Positions 21,970-33,958 of a stretch of DNA of 64,000 nt are shown here, piece after piece. The notes below the pieces were generated by a model. It saw only the letters and a list, made by a program, of their open reading frames with translations, did not search any database and was not told the DNA's origin. Position 1 is the stretch's first letter; each line of letters starts with the position of its first letter. Source of the stretch: Neofusicoccum parvum (taxonomy: Eukaryota > Ascomycota > Dothideomycetes > Botryosphaeriales > Botryosphaeriaceae); the NCBI GenBank assembly GCA_020912385.1, contig CP087209.1:1922001-1986000 (forward strand), given 5' to 3'. The translations under genes and the position numbers were made by a program.

Positions 21970-24533
21970 ATGTATTCCAAAGCCATTGCACCGTCACTAT
22001 GGCTCCTGCTCACCCCATTGTCCTCCGCGCAAGCGTTATTCATGCCGCAGAATGCATTCCAGCCACTTGAAGGCCAGCCTCTCTCGTTCCCCGTGGATCT
22101 CGTCCCGCTCTTCAACAACCGCGCGTTTGGACTGGTCCCCAATGAATCCGATTTCGATGGAACTGGCAGTAAGACCGCAAGAAGTGTGCAACGAGAACCT
22201 CTCTAAATTTTTGCAGGTTCTTATCCCGCCGACTCGATACCGCCGCCCAGGTTTGTCTACTCTGGCTTCAATTACCAGTTTCCTGAGTACCAAAAAGCCG
22301 GAAACGACAATGTCATTGCCACTGGACAAACTGTTTCCGTGCCGCGCGGCAAGTACATCAATGTTGCAATGCTCGCAGCAAGCGAGTCCGGCATCGCCTC
22401 CAGCACTATCAACGCTTCCTACGCCGACGACAGCCAGGCCTCCGACGCAGTCCTAGTGCCTGCCTGGTGGAATTGGCCCTATCCAGCTGGTGGCGATATC
22501 GTTCTCCCCTACCGTCTGACCAACGAGACGGTGGACTATAACCGCTCCAATATTTTCCAGGCCATTGGCTGGCTAGATTCTAGCAAGGAACTTACCTCAC
22601 TGACGCTTCCCAACGTCACCGGAGGATCCAGTACATCCCCTGGCGGAGCAGCCATTGAAAACAGGCTGCACATATTTGCCCTGTCTTTGCTGCCGGTTGC
22701 AAACAACCCACCAGAGGGTCCACAGCTGGAGGTTCAATATGCGCGATCAACACAGAAATGGATTGAGGGGTCCAATAAGACACAGATCTTCGAAGTCTTG
22801 ATCAACAATGTCGGTATGGGATTCGCGTTGAAAAACCACTCCGTGTCTGTTTGGGTAGATTCATCCGGTGTTGAGACGGTCACAAACGGCACTGTGAAGC
22901 GCCTTAGAAACGGAGATCAGACTTTCGTGGAGATTGGCGTGACGAACAAGGCCGGAGTTGAACCTGGAACGGCTGGAAATGCCACCGTCTATATTGCTGG
23001 TGAAGGCATTCCGAGCTCACAGTATACCTTTAACGCCACGTTTGGCATTGCAGACTTCGAGGCCACCTATGATTCCGTGTACGCTCACGAAACACCGAAC
23101 TGGTTCAACGACGCGAAGGTCAGTTTAAAGTATCTCTGAGTTGGGATTTCGACTAATTTAGATTATGAAGTACGGCATTTTCATCCACTGGGGCGTATAT
23201 TCTGTTCCGGGCTGGGGCAATTCCGGTGAGAACGAAAGCTACGCAGAGTGGTACTGGTGGGACCAAAATCAAGGCCCCGGCACAGACGTTGGCACATGGG
23301 AATATCACTTGGACACGTATGGACCCGACGTGGTCTACGACGACTTCATCCAGAACTTCACAGCCAGTGCCTTCGATCCGAAGGAATGGGTCGACCTCTT
23401 CGCGGACGCCGGCGCCAATTACTTCGTACAAGTGAGCAAGGTATGTGAAGAAACTGCTGCAGACTTGAAGAGATACCATCCAGGAGACATGTTTAATAAC
23501 ACCTTTTCTCCAGCACCACGACGGCTATGCCATCTTCGACTTGCCCGCCAATGTCTCGCAGCGCACCTCCGTCGCGCTAACACCTCACCGCAACCTCCTA
23601 CAAGAACTCTTCGACGCGGCCGAAACATACCAACCCCAGCTTCACCGTGCCGTATACTACTCCCTCCCCGAGTGGTTCCACCCTGACTATGCTCCGCTCG
23701 GCTTCGGCGACTGGCCCGGCGGTAATGCCACAAACCCTTATACCAACGTTACGCTCCCCTACACGGGCTACGTCCCGGTGGCCGACTACATCACCGACGT
23801 CATCGTGCCCGAGATGGACACGCTCGCGGCCATGGGCACGGAAGTCATGTGGTGCGACATCGGCGGGCCCAACGTGACGGCGGAGTGGGCGTCGGCGTGG
23901 TTCAACGCGGCGGCGGCGCAGGGGCGGCAGGTGGCGATGAACGCGAGGTGCGGGCTGCCGGGCGACTTCGACACGCCCGAGTACGCGCGGTACGCGGGGG
24001 TGCAGGCGCGCAAGTGGGAGAGCAACCTCGGCATGGACCCGTACAGCTACGGCTACAACCGCGCCACGCCGGCCGGCGCCTACATGAACGCGTCCACCAT
24101 CGCCCGCAGCCTGGTCGACATCGCCAGCAAGAACGGCAACTTCCTGCTCGACGTCGGGCCCATGCAGGACGGCACCATCCTGGAGGTCGAGCAGCACAAC
24201 CTGCGCGAGGCGGGCCGCTGGATCAAGGCGCACGCCGAGGCCGTGTTTGGGACTAGGTACTGGAGCGTCACGCCGCAGGAGGGCGAGAGCGTGAGGTTTA
24301 CGACGACGGCGGACGCGTTTTACGTGCTGTTGCTGGAGCGGCCGGGTGGGGAGGTGGTGCTGGAGAGTCCGGTGCCGTGGGTGGAGGGGGACGAGGTTGT
24401 GGTTGTGGGCGGGAGCATGAATGGGACTGTGGTGCCGAGTCGGGTGGGAGAGGGGGGTGCGGTGGTTTTGGAGGTGGCCGGAGAGGTGGCGGATGCGGAT
24501 GAGTTCGTGTGGGTGTTTAAGATTCCTTACTGA
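21970..24533 (+). CDS. Secreted alpha-L-fucosidase, GH29, with N-terminal extension
   Basis: A retaining alpha-L-fucosidase acting outside the cell on fucosylated glycans, 799 residues. Exons join as 21970-22168, 22217-23118, 23162-23440 and 23514-24533. A signal peptide (SLWLLLTPLSSAQA) starts the protein. Residues ~25-365 form a beta-rich region of unknown role with many N-glycosylation sequons. The GH29 barrel begins at residue 368 (IMKYGIFIHWGVYSVPGW), continues with KHHDGYAIFD at 460 and has the likely nucleophile D575 in MWCDIGG. A C-terminal beta domain follows. The acid/base residue, variable in this family, was not fixed. The extension makes it far longer than a typical 450-600-residue GH29. 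It heads a run of secreted glycosidases. Confidence 0.88.
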
Positions 24534-25076
24534 TGGAGGGTACATAAGCTATATGTCTTCGCAACTACACTATAACAGACCAAAATAGCGCAAGGTAATC
24601 TTGCATCGTGCTAAGAGGCTGATAGGCACAGATGGAGCCAGTCGCCGGGTAGGAGCCCAGTCTTGTTGCATTTTGCCAAGCTTGAATTACCGTTGTAGAG
24701 CTACCGCAGCCGAATGTATCTTGGCCTTTTAAGCCACCATAAACGACAACGGACTTCCAAGGTCCTTTATAGCAGTAGCTAGTCAGGGCGAGCGGCGCTG
24801 AATGCCGCCACCGGCAAAATGCGTGGCCCAAGCTCCCCGCTCTTATCTTCCCCACTTTCTGCGTATCTCGTGCATGCGAGCCTTTCTGGCATCTCTGGTT
24901 GCCGCCCGGCGTAGCATCTCGCTTCTTATGCCACTCCGCGATGTCACGGGAGAAGGCCATGGTAGCATCATCACCCAATGCTCGGAGATTTGAGGCTGAA
25001 TGAGCCGCACCCATCCGGCTCTTTTATATGGATACCGCCCATCGGATGAAACTGATAGACTTCTCAAACTTCCGCC
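24534..25076. other. Intergenic, 0.54 kb, glycosidase promoter
   Basis: No gene is supported. A TATA-like TTTTATATGG at about 25021-25030 lies some 50 bp upstream of the next ATG and fits a promoter for the following glycosidase. Confidence 0.5.
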
Positions 25077-26847
25077 ATGTTTGTGGTTTCCACCGTGCTG
25101 GCCGTGGTCGCTGGCTTGGCGCAGAGCCACGCGCAGTTCAACAATCCACCAGGCGTTGATATTTGGTGCGGGAAGGCGTATCGCGCAACGTGAGTCAGGA
25201 CAGTCCACGATAGTTGCCGCCCTGCTGACAGGCAAAAGCAATGCCTCTTTTAACCCTGGTGGCTGGTTCGAGGAGCCGGAAAAGTCCAGCGTCCCATTGC
25301 TCAACTTCAAGATCGCACCGCGGATGAACCTGTACCTGGATGGAGAGGAAAATGGCAGCTTCCTTGTTGACGCCTTGATTTCGGACTTGGTCGGCCAGCC
25401 GTTGCCCAATGCCAATGGCTCCTCCTCAGCAGGATCGGGAACTGAGCTTACCGTTGACATTCTTGTCGATGGGGGTTCTTCCGTGCTGGCTGAGGTATCC
25501 ACCGTCAAGATTGGAGACAGCGCTGAGATCACCTTCGACCTCTCAGCTTTCGCTGCACGGCCTGAGCCCTACAACATCACCGCCGTGGCTTCTCTGGGTC
25601 AGAACAGCAGCTCGACTTTCACGGCCAGCACCCAGTTGTCCAAGCTACCCCTGCGAACAGACAACGGAACAGTGACGAGGCTTGACAACCTCTACGGCGG
25701 GCTCGCCGTCCGCAAGGGCGCCGAGACGGAATGGAAGCCCATCTTCCCCTACACATACTACGTCCAATGGAGCCTCTACTGGTACGCCAACCTCTCCACG
25801 CTCGACGACTTCTCCGCGCTGGGCTACAACCTCATCCACATCGTGCCGACCGGCGACCTGGGCAACACGCCCTTCCCATGGGACGAATTCCAGCCGTACC
25901 TCGACCGCGCGGCCGAGCTAGGCCTCTACTTCCAGTACGACGTGCGCTGGGACCCGACCAACCTAACCACGATGATCGACCAGATCACGCACCTCGCAGC
26001 GCACCCGTCCATCCTCCTCTGGTACACGGGCGACGAGCCGGACGGCAAGTCCAACCCGCCCAACTCGACGCGCATCGCGTACGACGCTATCCGCGCGCTC
26101 GACCCGTACCACCCGGTGTCGCTGGCGCTCAACTGCCGCGACTTCCACTACGCCTCCTACGCGGCCGGCGGCGAGATCATCCTGTCGGACGTGTACCCGG
26201 TCAGCACCAACACGTCGTGGTCGACGGTGTACGAGACGCCGTGCAACGCCACGTACGGCTGCTGCGGCTGCGACGACTGCGGCGGCTCGTTCGCCGACGT
26301 CTCCGACCGCCTCGACGCGTTCGCGCGCAGGGACGCGCTGCTGGGGTGGCGCAAGACGCATTGGGGCGCGCCGCAGGCGTTCGGCAATGAGACGTTCTGG
26401 ACGCGGTATCCGTCGGCGGCGGAGGAGGCGGTGATGAATGTGCTGAGCGTTAACCATGCCGCAAAGGGCATCGTCATGTGGAACTATCCGACTACGGACG
26501 AGATCCTGGGCGTGACGAATGCGCTGGCTGCCGCGCTGACCGGGGAGAAGGTGGCGGGGTATCTGATCGGGGAGAGGCTGGTGGCGGGGCTGGAGGTTGT
26601 GGGCGCGGAGGAGGTGGATGTGGCAGCGTGGGTGGCCGAGGGATCGGTGCTGCTGAGCGTGGTTCACATGAGCTACGAGGACGTGGCGGGGAATGTGACG
26701 GTGTATCTGCCGGATGGCGTGGAGGTCGAGGGGGTTGAGGAGAGTGTGTGGGGCGATGCGGCGTGGAGTGTCAATGGCAACTCGCTTTCGATAGCGAGTC
26801 TTGCGGGACTGGAGGTCTCGATGGTGGAACTGAAGCGTTCTGTTTGA
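25077..26847 (+). CDS. Secreted glycoside hydrolase-like protein, clan A type
   Basis: A probable extracellular glycosidase of unassigned family, 573 residues, from exons 25077-25189 and 25239-26847. The signal peptide is MFVVSTVLAVVAGLAQSHA. The mature protein opens with FNNPPGVDIWCGKAYRATNAS, then an N-terminal beta-sandwich to about residue 190 (YGGLAVRKG) and a TIM-barrel region. ILLWYTGDEPDG places a candidate acid/base at E304, where clan GH-A enzymes carry (N/D)EP. A second glutamate was not fixed; TDE near WNYPTTDE is one candidate. An unusual cysteine cluster, CCGCDDC at 379-385, sits between strands. The joining intron (49 bp) ends in AAAAG. It follows GH29 on the same strand. Substrate unknown; the family name needs a profile search. 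Confidence 0.75.
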
Positions 26848-27366
26848 AAAGGGATCTAGCCGTTTTCATATACTACAAGTGAGCAATCCTAAAGTGGGAA
26901 TCTCGTCCGTTTCTATGTTGCTGTTGTGCAGGTAATGGGTTTGTCGGAACGTCTGGCATATATACGACGCACTGCCCATGCGGGAACTTCTAAGGATTGG
27001 AGACTTGCGATTCTATTGAAACGCTCTAGCTTAAAATTCTAGACCAAACTGTGCGCAGGCTGGCAAAGTTGTGGTTGATGTCGGAAGCATTGCCGCGCTA
27101 GTCGCTGGCTTGCTGCGCACGAAATGGACCAGCTGCGGCTGAACCCGCGGTGGATTCCTCGCACTCTCCCGTCAGACGGCATGTGATCAGTCCGCCAAAC
27201 GACACTGCGTACTTCAGTAGTAAGCAGGTGCAGCCTCGTGCTCCAGCCTGCGAGACCCCCGCTTTGACCTTCCGCTATTCTGCACCGTCTGTCTTGTCGC
27301 CACAACCGAAAGACCACGAACGACTAGTGTGCGCGCGCGAGCTAATCCGCTCTGAGACTTTGCGGG
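26848..27366. other. Intergenic, 0.5 kb
   Basis: Nothing coding is supported between the glycosidase and the HET-domain gene. The left half is AT-richer and likely holds the glycosidase 3' end. The right half is GC-richer and likely promotes the HET gene. Confidence 0.5.
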
Positions 27367-29103
27367 ATGTACCCGAAAGCGCACAACGATATCTTCCGCC
27401 CGCTCGACGACGGCCAAATCCGCCTACTGCTGCTGCAGCCTGGACCCGTGTCCGAGCCGTTGCGCGGCCGCCTCGAAACCGTCACGCTCTTGCGTCCTCC
27501 ACACTACGAGGCCTTGTCCTACACGTGGGGCGACCCTGAGAGGGCTGAAAAGCTTCTCGTCGAGGGCAGAGAAGTAGGAATCACGAAAAACCTGCATGTC
27601 GCCCTTCTTCACCTGCGCCACGCCACCGATGTGAAGGCTCTCTGGGTTGATGCGCTCTGCATCTGCCAGGAAGACCATGTTGAAAAAAGCACCCAAGTTC
27701 GCATGATGGGCGACATCTTCCGCAACGCCAACCGCACTTGGATCTGGCTCGGCGAGGCGTCTCACGAGGACGAGGTGGTGATGGAACACCTCTGCACCAG
27801 CGCCGGGGAAAGTGCCGCGGCAGATCTCCCCATCCACGCGCTGCAATGCTTCTTCGGCCGCGCCTGGTTCCGGCGTCTCTGGATCCTCCAGGAGGCTCTC
27901 CTCTCGAAGCAGCCGATTGCCGTGTACGGCAACAAGCAAACCGACTTCGACCGCGTTGTCCGGCTCAGCACCGAACTGATCTTCGACAACCTCGGAAACA
28001 ACCGTGGCGACCCGTTCGTCCACTGCTACCTCGAGCGCTGCCTCCACGAGTGGGACAGGCTGAAGGAGGTGCTCTCGGAGCGCGGCGGCTGGCCGCTCGT
28101 CTACGCCATGCCCATGACGGAACAGCTGCAATGCACGTACTTCGAGGACCGCGTCTTCGCCTTGCTGGGGCTCGCCACGGACGCGGACCGCGAGTCCATC
28201 AGGGTCGACTACACAAGCAGCCTGGAGCGCATCCAGACAGAGCTAAGCGCGCACCTGATCAACTCTACAGACAACCCGCTGGCTGCGCTGCACTACATGG
28301 GCGTCTCGGACAGCTCGGACCAGCCGTCCTGGTCGAGGGACTGGCGCGAGGAAAAGAAGGTGAAGTGGCATTTCTGGCGCAAAGCCGGCGACGCCCAGGA
28401 GCGGTGGCAGATCTTGCCGAAGACCCAAGTCCGGGCGAGCGGCCATCCGTGGCTTGACGCGGAGGCGGAGAAGCGTGCCTGGCGGTTGACCGCTGCGGAC
28501 CGCGGAGCTGGAGATGCCGCTCACTTCTCTCCAGATCTCAAGATGCTGGCTCTGAAAGGTGTCTCGGTCGACACGGTCGGCTCCGTCCAGCTGCCCCCGG
28601 TCGATGGAGATGCGGACTCGTGGAAAGCCACCTGCGAGGCATGGAGGCAAACGGCTCTGGATGAGGCGTCGGCCTATCCAGGCTCGCAGGAGCGCTTGGA
28701 GGCATTTTGCGAGACGTTGTGCCGTGGGAGTTACCGAGACGACAAAGGAAGCCTGATGACCAACTGTGGTGAAGCTTACGAAGCCTGGATCCGTGGGGAG
28801 GATACATCGAGCAGTGAAGGCCGACCGGGGAACGACTTCGGATTCCGGATGGGACAGCTCCGCAGTGGAAGGTCTTTCGTCATCACCTCCAAAGGTTTTG
28901 TGGGGTTGGCTCCGGAGAAGGCCTTGGCGGGGGATCTGGTGTGCTTCTTCATGGGTAATCGTGACCCCTTCATCCTTCGACCAAAAGGCACGACTTCAAC
29001 GGAATATCGCTTTATCGGAGAAACGCTGATCACGGGCATGATGGAGGGTGAATTGTTGGCCAAAGCAGATGAGAGTGAGGTCACGGAGTTCTGGATTGAG
29101 TAG
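27367..29103 (+). CDS. HET-domain protein (heterokaryon incompatibility type)
   Basis: A single-exon gene of 578 residues with an N-terminal HET domain. The diagnostic blocks are present and in order: YEALSYTWGDP near residue 60, LWVDALCICQED near 95, WLGEAS near 125, FGRAWFRRLWILQEA near 160, and the downstream EDRVFALLGLA near 258. HET domains are known in fungi as executors of cell death on non-self fusion, often with a partner gene. No STAND ATPase or other partner is visible next door. The C-terminal third has no recognised domain. Many HET genes in Pezizomycotina have no proven role in incompatibility, so the function is not claimed. It interrupts the run of glycosidases. Confidence 0.87.
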   Translation: MYPKAHNDIFRPLDDGQIRLLLLQPGPVSEPLRGRLETVTLLRPPHYEALSYTWGDPERAEKLLVEGREVGITKNLHVALLHLRHATDVKALWVDALCICQEDHVEKSTQVRMMGDIFRNANRTWIWLGEASHEDEVVMEHLCTSAGESAAADLPIHALQCFFGRAWFRRLWILQEALLSKQPIAVYGNKQTDFDRVVRLSTELIFDNLGNNRGDPFVHCYLERCLHEWDRLKEVLSERGGWPLVYAMPMTEQLQCTYFEDRVFALLGLATDADRESIRVDYTSSLERIQTELSAHLINSTDNPLAALHYMGVSDSSDQPSWSRDWREEKKVKWHFWRKAGDAQERWQILPKTQVRASGHPWLDAEAEKRAWRLTAADRGAGDAAHFSPDLKMLALKGVSVDTVGSVQLPPVDGDADSWKATCEAWRQTALDEASAYPGSQERLEAFCETLCRGSYRDDKGSLMTNCGEAYEAWIRGEDTSSSEGRPGNDFGFRMGQLRSGRSFVITSKGFVGLAPEKALAGDLVCFFMGNRDPFILRPKGTTSTEYRFIGETLITGMMEGELLAKADESEVTEFWIE

Positions 29104-29540
29104 TCTGACGAGCAACTCTGTCGTTGTCCAAGCTCGGGAGTATGCTGTCTTACCATCAAATGGGATTTCTTTTGACCAAGAGTCCGCCTCATTTCCAGGA
29201 ACAGTATTACGGCACAGCAGCTTAGTCGACGGCGCATTCCGAGCTCGTCTGCTGCTCATAGGCTGTTTCTCACGTTTTTCTCTGTTCAATTACTCGCGAC
29301 CACCCGGACTATTGTTCAGTCGACCAATTGGGCTCTGAGACAAGTATTGGAGATCGAAATCCGGCAGTAGACCCGAGATCCCCCGCGCCAAAAGCCGAAG
29401 TCACCGCCAGACGCTCAGACCTCGCCGCATCTGGATCCGAGCTGCTTCCCCGCTCTGCGGCGAAGCGGCTCTTAATAGAATCGCAGTGTTCCGCTGTTCA
29501 AACGGCGGCTGAAGTCTTTGATCCGCGAACATTGTCTGCC
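29104..29540. other. Intergenic, 0.44 kb
   Basis: Holds the HET gene 3' end and the GH3 promoter. A CCAAT pentamer lies near 29322 (CGACCAATTGGG). No coding potential was recognised. Confidence 0.5.
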
Positions 29541-32082
29541 ATGGCATCCGGGAATCATGCGTCCTTAAGGACACTGTTCTTTTCTCTGCTTCCGTTTGTT
29601 AGCGTGGCAAATGCCCAATCCTCGGATCCGGTACCGGCACCGCTTGAGTTGATCGAACAACTTGAGCTGTTCTGGTCCTATGGCAGATCCCCGCCAGTAT
29701 ACCCAACTCGTGCGTAGGAATCTTTCTTCTTGGTCCCTGGTGATGTTCCGCTTATTATGAGTTTAGCACGGGGCAATGGGACTGGAGATTGGGCGGCGGC
29801 GTACCGGTATGCAGAAGCGCTGGTTGCTCAGATGACCAATGAGGAAAAGCAGAATGTGACTATTGGCGGTTCTTCAACACTCAATGGCTGTGCTGGCATG
29901 TCAGGAAGCGTCTCCCGGCTTGGTTACACCGGTTTGTGCTTTGCGGATGGCCCATCTGGTATTCGTGGCACGGAAATGGTCAATGGATATGCATCCGGCA
30001 TTTCCGTGGGTGCATCTTGGAACAGAGAGCTCGCATATGAACGAGGCAGAGCTATGGGGGCTGAAGCCAAACTCAAAGGAAGTGCGTGTTCGTCCTTCAA
30101 GACGAATTTCACCAAGCTTACTGATGCACTATGCAGTCAACGTCCTTCTGGCTCCTTCAGTTGGAGCGCTCGGACGTGTGGTAACCGGTGGGAGGAACTG
30201 GGAAGCCTTCTCGAATGATCCGTATTTATGTGGCGCCATCGGAGCCGAGACGGTAACCGGACTGCAGGAGAACGTTATGGCAGTGGCAAAGCACTACATC
30301 GCCAACGAGCAGGAAACAAACCGCATCCCATCATCCTTCGGTCTCGGAAACGCATCCGTTTCATCCAATCTGGATGACAAGACCATCCATGAACTCTACC
30401 TTTGGCCGTTCCAGGACCTTGTCAAAGCCGGCGTGGGAGCAGTGATGTGCTCGTACCAGCGTGTCAACAACTCGTACTCGTGTCAGAACAGCAAGATCCA
30501 GAATGGACTTCTGAAGACCGAGCTTGGCTTCCAAGGCATTTCCATGACCGACTGGGATGCGCTGTACACTGGTATCGCCGCTGCCAATGCAGGATTGGAT
30601 CTCGCCATGGGAGTCAGCAAATCGGCCTACTGGGACGGCAACCTGACCAAGGCAGTCAACAACGGAACGCTCGCTCAGTCCCGTCTCGACGACATGGCCA
30701 CGAGGATTGTAGCAGCGTGGTACAGGTTTGCCCAGTTCGAGCCAGGCACTGGTTTCCCGGTCGACATGCTTTCGCCGCACCAGACCGTCAGTGGCATGCT
30801 CCCCTCTTCGAAACGCACAATCTTCCAGGGCGCCGTCGAGGGGCACGTCCTCGTGAAGAACGTCAACAAAACGCTCCCGCTCAAGGCACCCAAGATCCTC
30901 TCTCTGTACGGCTACGACGGCCCCGCGCCCTCGCGTTCCTACCCCCGGGGAGGCACCAGCAAGTACATGTTCGGCTACGAGAGCGTCTCCGTCGCCGAGG
31001 ACTTCGTCTACGGCTTCTACCTCCAAAAGGCCCTCACGCTCCCGCAAGCCGCGTACAACGGCACGCTCATCGCCGGCGGCGGCTCGTCGTCCGTCAGCCC
31101 GGCCTACATCTCAGCGCCCTTCGACGCCTTCCAGGAGCGCGCGCGCCGCGACGGCACCTGGCTGGTGTGGGACTTCCGCAGCCAGGACCCCGCCTACGAA
31201 GCCGGGTCAGACGCATGCCTCGTCTTCATCAACGAGTTCGCAGCCGAGGGCGTCGACCGCGCGGGGCTCGCGGACGCGTGGTCGGACACGCTGGTGCTCA
31301 ACGTCGCGGCCAAGTGCGCCAACACCATCGTGGTCGTGCACAACGCGGGCGTGCGGCTGGTCGACGCGTGGATCGAGCACGCCAACGTCACGGCCGTGAT
31401 CCTCGCGCACCTGCCGGGCCAGGACAGCGGGCGCGCGCTGGTCGAGCTGGTGTACGGCGAGCAGTCGCCGTCCGGCCGGCTGCCCTACACCGTGGCCCGG
31501 CGTGCGTCCGACTACGGCGACGCCCTGCTGCGGCCCGTCCGCCCGGACAACGCCACCAACTACTTCCCCCAGTCCAACTTCACCGAGGGCGTCTACACCG
31601 ACTACCGCGCCCTCCGCGCCCGCGCCACGCCCCCGCGCTTCGCCTTCGGCTTCGGCCTCACCTACACCACCTTCGCGTACGCGAACCTCTCCCTCTCCCT
31701 CTCGAACGCCACCTCCACCTCCTTCCTCCCGCCCCCATCCCCCGTCCGCGAGGGCGGCGAGGCCGCGCTGTGGGACGTGGTCGCGACGGTCGGCGCCACC
31801 ATCACCAACACCGGCGACGTCGCGGCGGCCGAGGTGGCGCAGCTGTACGTCGGGATTCCAAACGACGAGTACGACGCGCCGGCGCGGCAGCTGCGCGGGT
31901 TCGACAAGGTGCCGCTGGCGCCGGGCGAGAGCGCGGCCGTGGCGTTCGCGCTCACGCGCCGCGACCTGAGCGTCTGGGACGCGGGCAGGCAGCGCTGGGT
32001 GCTGCCGCGCGGCCGGTTCGGCGTGGGCGTGGGCGCGAGCGTCGAGGATGTGCGGTTAGAGGGGGGGTTCGTGCTGGAGTGA
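29541..32082 (+). CDS. Secreted beta-glucosidase, GH3
   Basis: A retaining GH3 beta-glucosidase, 809 residues, that would cleave terminal beta-glucosyl units from cello-oligosaccharides or related glycosides outside the cell. Exons join as 29541-29709, 29767-30081 and 30137-32082. The signal peptide is MASGNHASLRTLFFSLLPFVSVANA. The N-terminal barrel has the usual opening PTPRGNGTGDWAAAY and LGRVVTGGRNWEAFSNDPYL, then AKHYIANEQETNR. The nucleophile is D300 in GISMTDWDAL. The alpha/beta sandwich holds LPGQDSGRALVELVYGEQSPSGRLPYT, and a fibronectin-III-like domain ends the protein (LRGFDKVPLAPGES). Length fits fungal BGL1-type enzymes. The last kilobase is nearly all GC at third codon positions, unlike the first exons. 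Confidence 0.92.
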
Positions 32083-32249
32083 GTGAGGGGAGGGGAGGGA
32101 GATGTCGGCGGCGATCGGTAGGGACGGGGGGGAGCATGGATGTCAAGAGTGGGAAAAGTGTGGACTTGATGTGTGCATGGTCTGATGAATTAATCGTAAT
32201 CTCTTTTCTACATTCTCTCTCGCAAGGAAACCAACACGCCGCCCAACCC

Positions 32250-33958
32250 TCAAGCCGCCGTCGCCTCCGCCGCCACGGCAGCCGCCACGCCCCTCGCCGC
32301 CAGCGTCGGCGTCGGGCTGCACGTCGACACGTGCAGGCCGACGGTGAAGCTGTTCAGGCCGTCGGCGCCCAGCGCGTCGGCCGTGCCGGTCGGCAGCGTG
32401 CCGACGTACGCGTTGAAGTTGTAGATGCCGCAGGGGCACTCGTCGACGACGTCGCGCTCGCTGGTCCCGCTCAGCCCGGCCACGGCGACGCCGTCCCGCT
32501 TGACCGCGAACGACTGCTCGCCCACGCCCAGCGGCACCTGGAACGCCGCGGCGCCGGCCGGCGCGTCCACCGTCTGCGTGTTGCCGCCCGACGTGATGGT
32601 GACCTCGGCCGCGGCCGTGAGCAGCGTGACCACGAATACCGCGTCCGCCACCGTGTCGTATCCGTCCGGCTTGGACCCGTAGTTGTCGGTGCTGTCGCAC
32701 TCGACGTCCTTGGGCGCCGGCCGGTACCAGTACACCAGCTTGTCGGACGTGATGTGCGCCGCCACGTCGGTGCTGCCGGCCTTGTACGCCGCGATGAACG
32801 GCGCCGCCATGTCGGCCCAGCCGTTGTGCGGCATGTCGTTGGTCCACTTGCTGTTGCCGTCGTCGTAGTGCTTGGACGAGAGCGGCCCGATGTAGTGCGA
32901 CTCGCCGTAGTCGTTCCACGTGATGATCTCGAGGAAGCGCGCGTCGAGCGTGAGGACTTCGTTCCAGCGTTGGTACCACAGGAGGTCGCCGGGGAAGAGC
33001 TGGGAGGCCGGCTGTGTCAGCGGGAGTTGGGCTTGGTGGCCGGGGATAGAGAGCTTACCCAGTTCTTGGGATCGAAAGACGAGGCAACTTCTTGTCCGAA
33101 GTGCGTGAAGAACCAGGGAGACACGGCTATGAAAGTAAGCATAGTTCGTTGGCCATGAGTCCGGTCAGCTTGACTTACGCGCGATGTATCCCTGAGTGTC
33201 GCTCAGAGCGGCGAGATACTTCTCGTCGCCATCGGCAACCGAGATGTTGGCAGAAGCAGTGGGAGCTCTGTTGGCTCCGTTGTTCGGCCATCCAACCCTG
33301 TCCAGCGTTAGAAAAGAAGCCGTCTCCAGTTCACTTGTGATACGTACCAGTTCAGCGCGCCATCCAACGTAGTCATGTCCGTGCCCAGCGCCGGGTCGAA
33401 GTTGGGCGCGAAGTAGATATCCACGCCAGCGGCAGAGCGGACGGCAGCAACGTCCAACGCATCACCAACAAACGTCGAGGCGAAGACCTTGTCATCCACC
33501 TTGAGCTGTGCGTCTTTGCCGGCGAAGTCTGCGATCTTGGCGCCGACGGCCGCGGCGTCGCTGGTGCTCCACCCGGCATTGAAGTCAAAGGAGAGAAAGA
33601 GGCTCATTCCGTTATTGGCGGCAGACTCGTAGGCGTATTCGAGCTGCGTGGTCTGGCTGCTGTCGGTGCCGATGTTGAGGGCAAAGGCGTCGACGCCGAT
33701 CGCCTTGGCGCCTTGCATGTCTGCGTCGTAGTCGGCAGCACTGGTGCGGTCGCCCACGATTCCCATCTAGCCATTGACGTTAGAGTTCATGCCGGCTCGT
33801 TACTTGAAGATGGGGCCACGCACCATGAAGTGGGCAAAGACATATTTCTGCGTTGACTGTCTCTCGACTACCGTGCTGGGTGCTGGAGCTGCATTGACCA
33901 AAGAAGCCAAGAGCAGCCCGCCGGCTGCGGTCTGCAGAAGAGAAGAGAAGAAACCCAT
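32250..33958 (-). CDS. Secreted alpha-1,3-glucanase (mutanase), GH71
   Basis: An endo-alpha-1,3-glucanase that degrades fungal cell-wall alpha-glucan, 496 residues. Five minus-strand exons are 33958-33824, 33766-33348, 33297-33179, 33126-33059 and 32999-32250. The signal peptide MGFFSSLLQTAAGGLLLASLVNAA is followed by a short propeptide-like stretch ending ERQ. The catalytic domain opens KYVFAHFMMGIVGDRTSAAD, a GH71 hallmark. It continues with FLSFDFN, YFAPNFDPALGT, VSPWFFTHFGQE and EIITWNDYGESHYIGP. The C-terminal 190 residues include a beta-rich region (VTITSGGNTQTVDAPAGAAA) as in other mutanases. No separate CBM24 was recognised. It converges with the GH3 gene, 167 bp between stops. Confidence 0.92.

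Noticed and set aside
23598..24545. 315-codon minus-strand frame
   Set aside because: Antisense shadow of the GH29 catalytic exon, His/Arg/Val-rich.
30402..33158. 918-codon plus-strand frame over GH3 and GH71
   Set aside because: It spans two genes in the wrong frame or strand, with low-complexity Arg/Pro/Gly content. Both real genes have full catalytic motifs.
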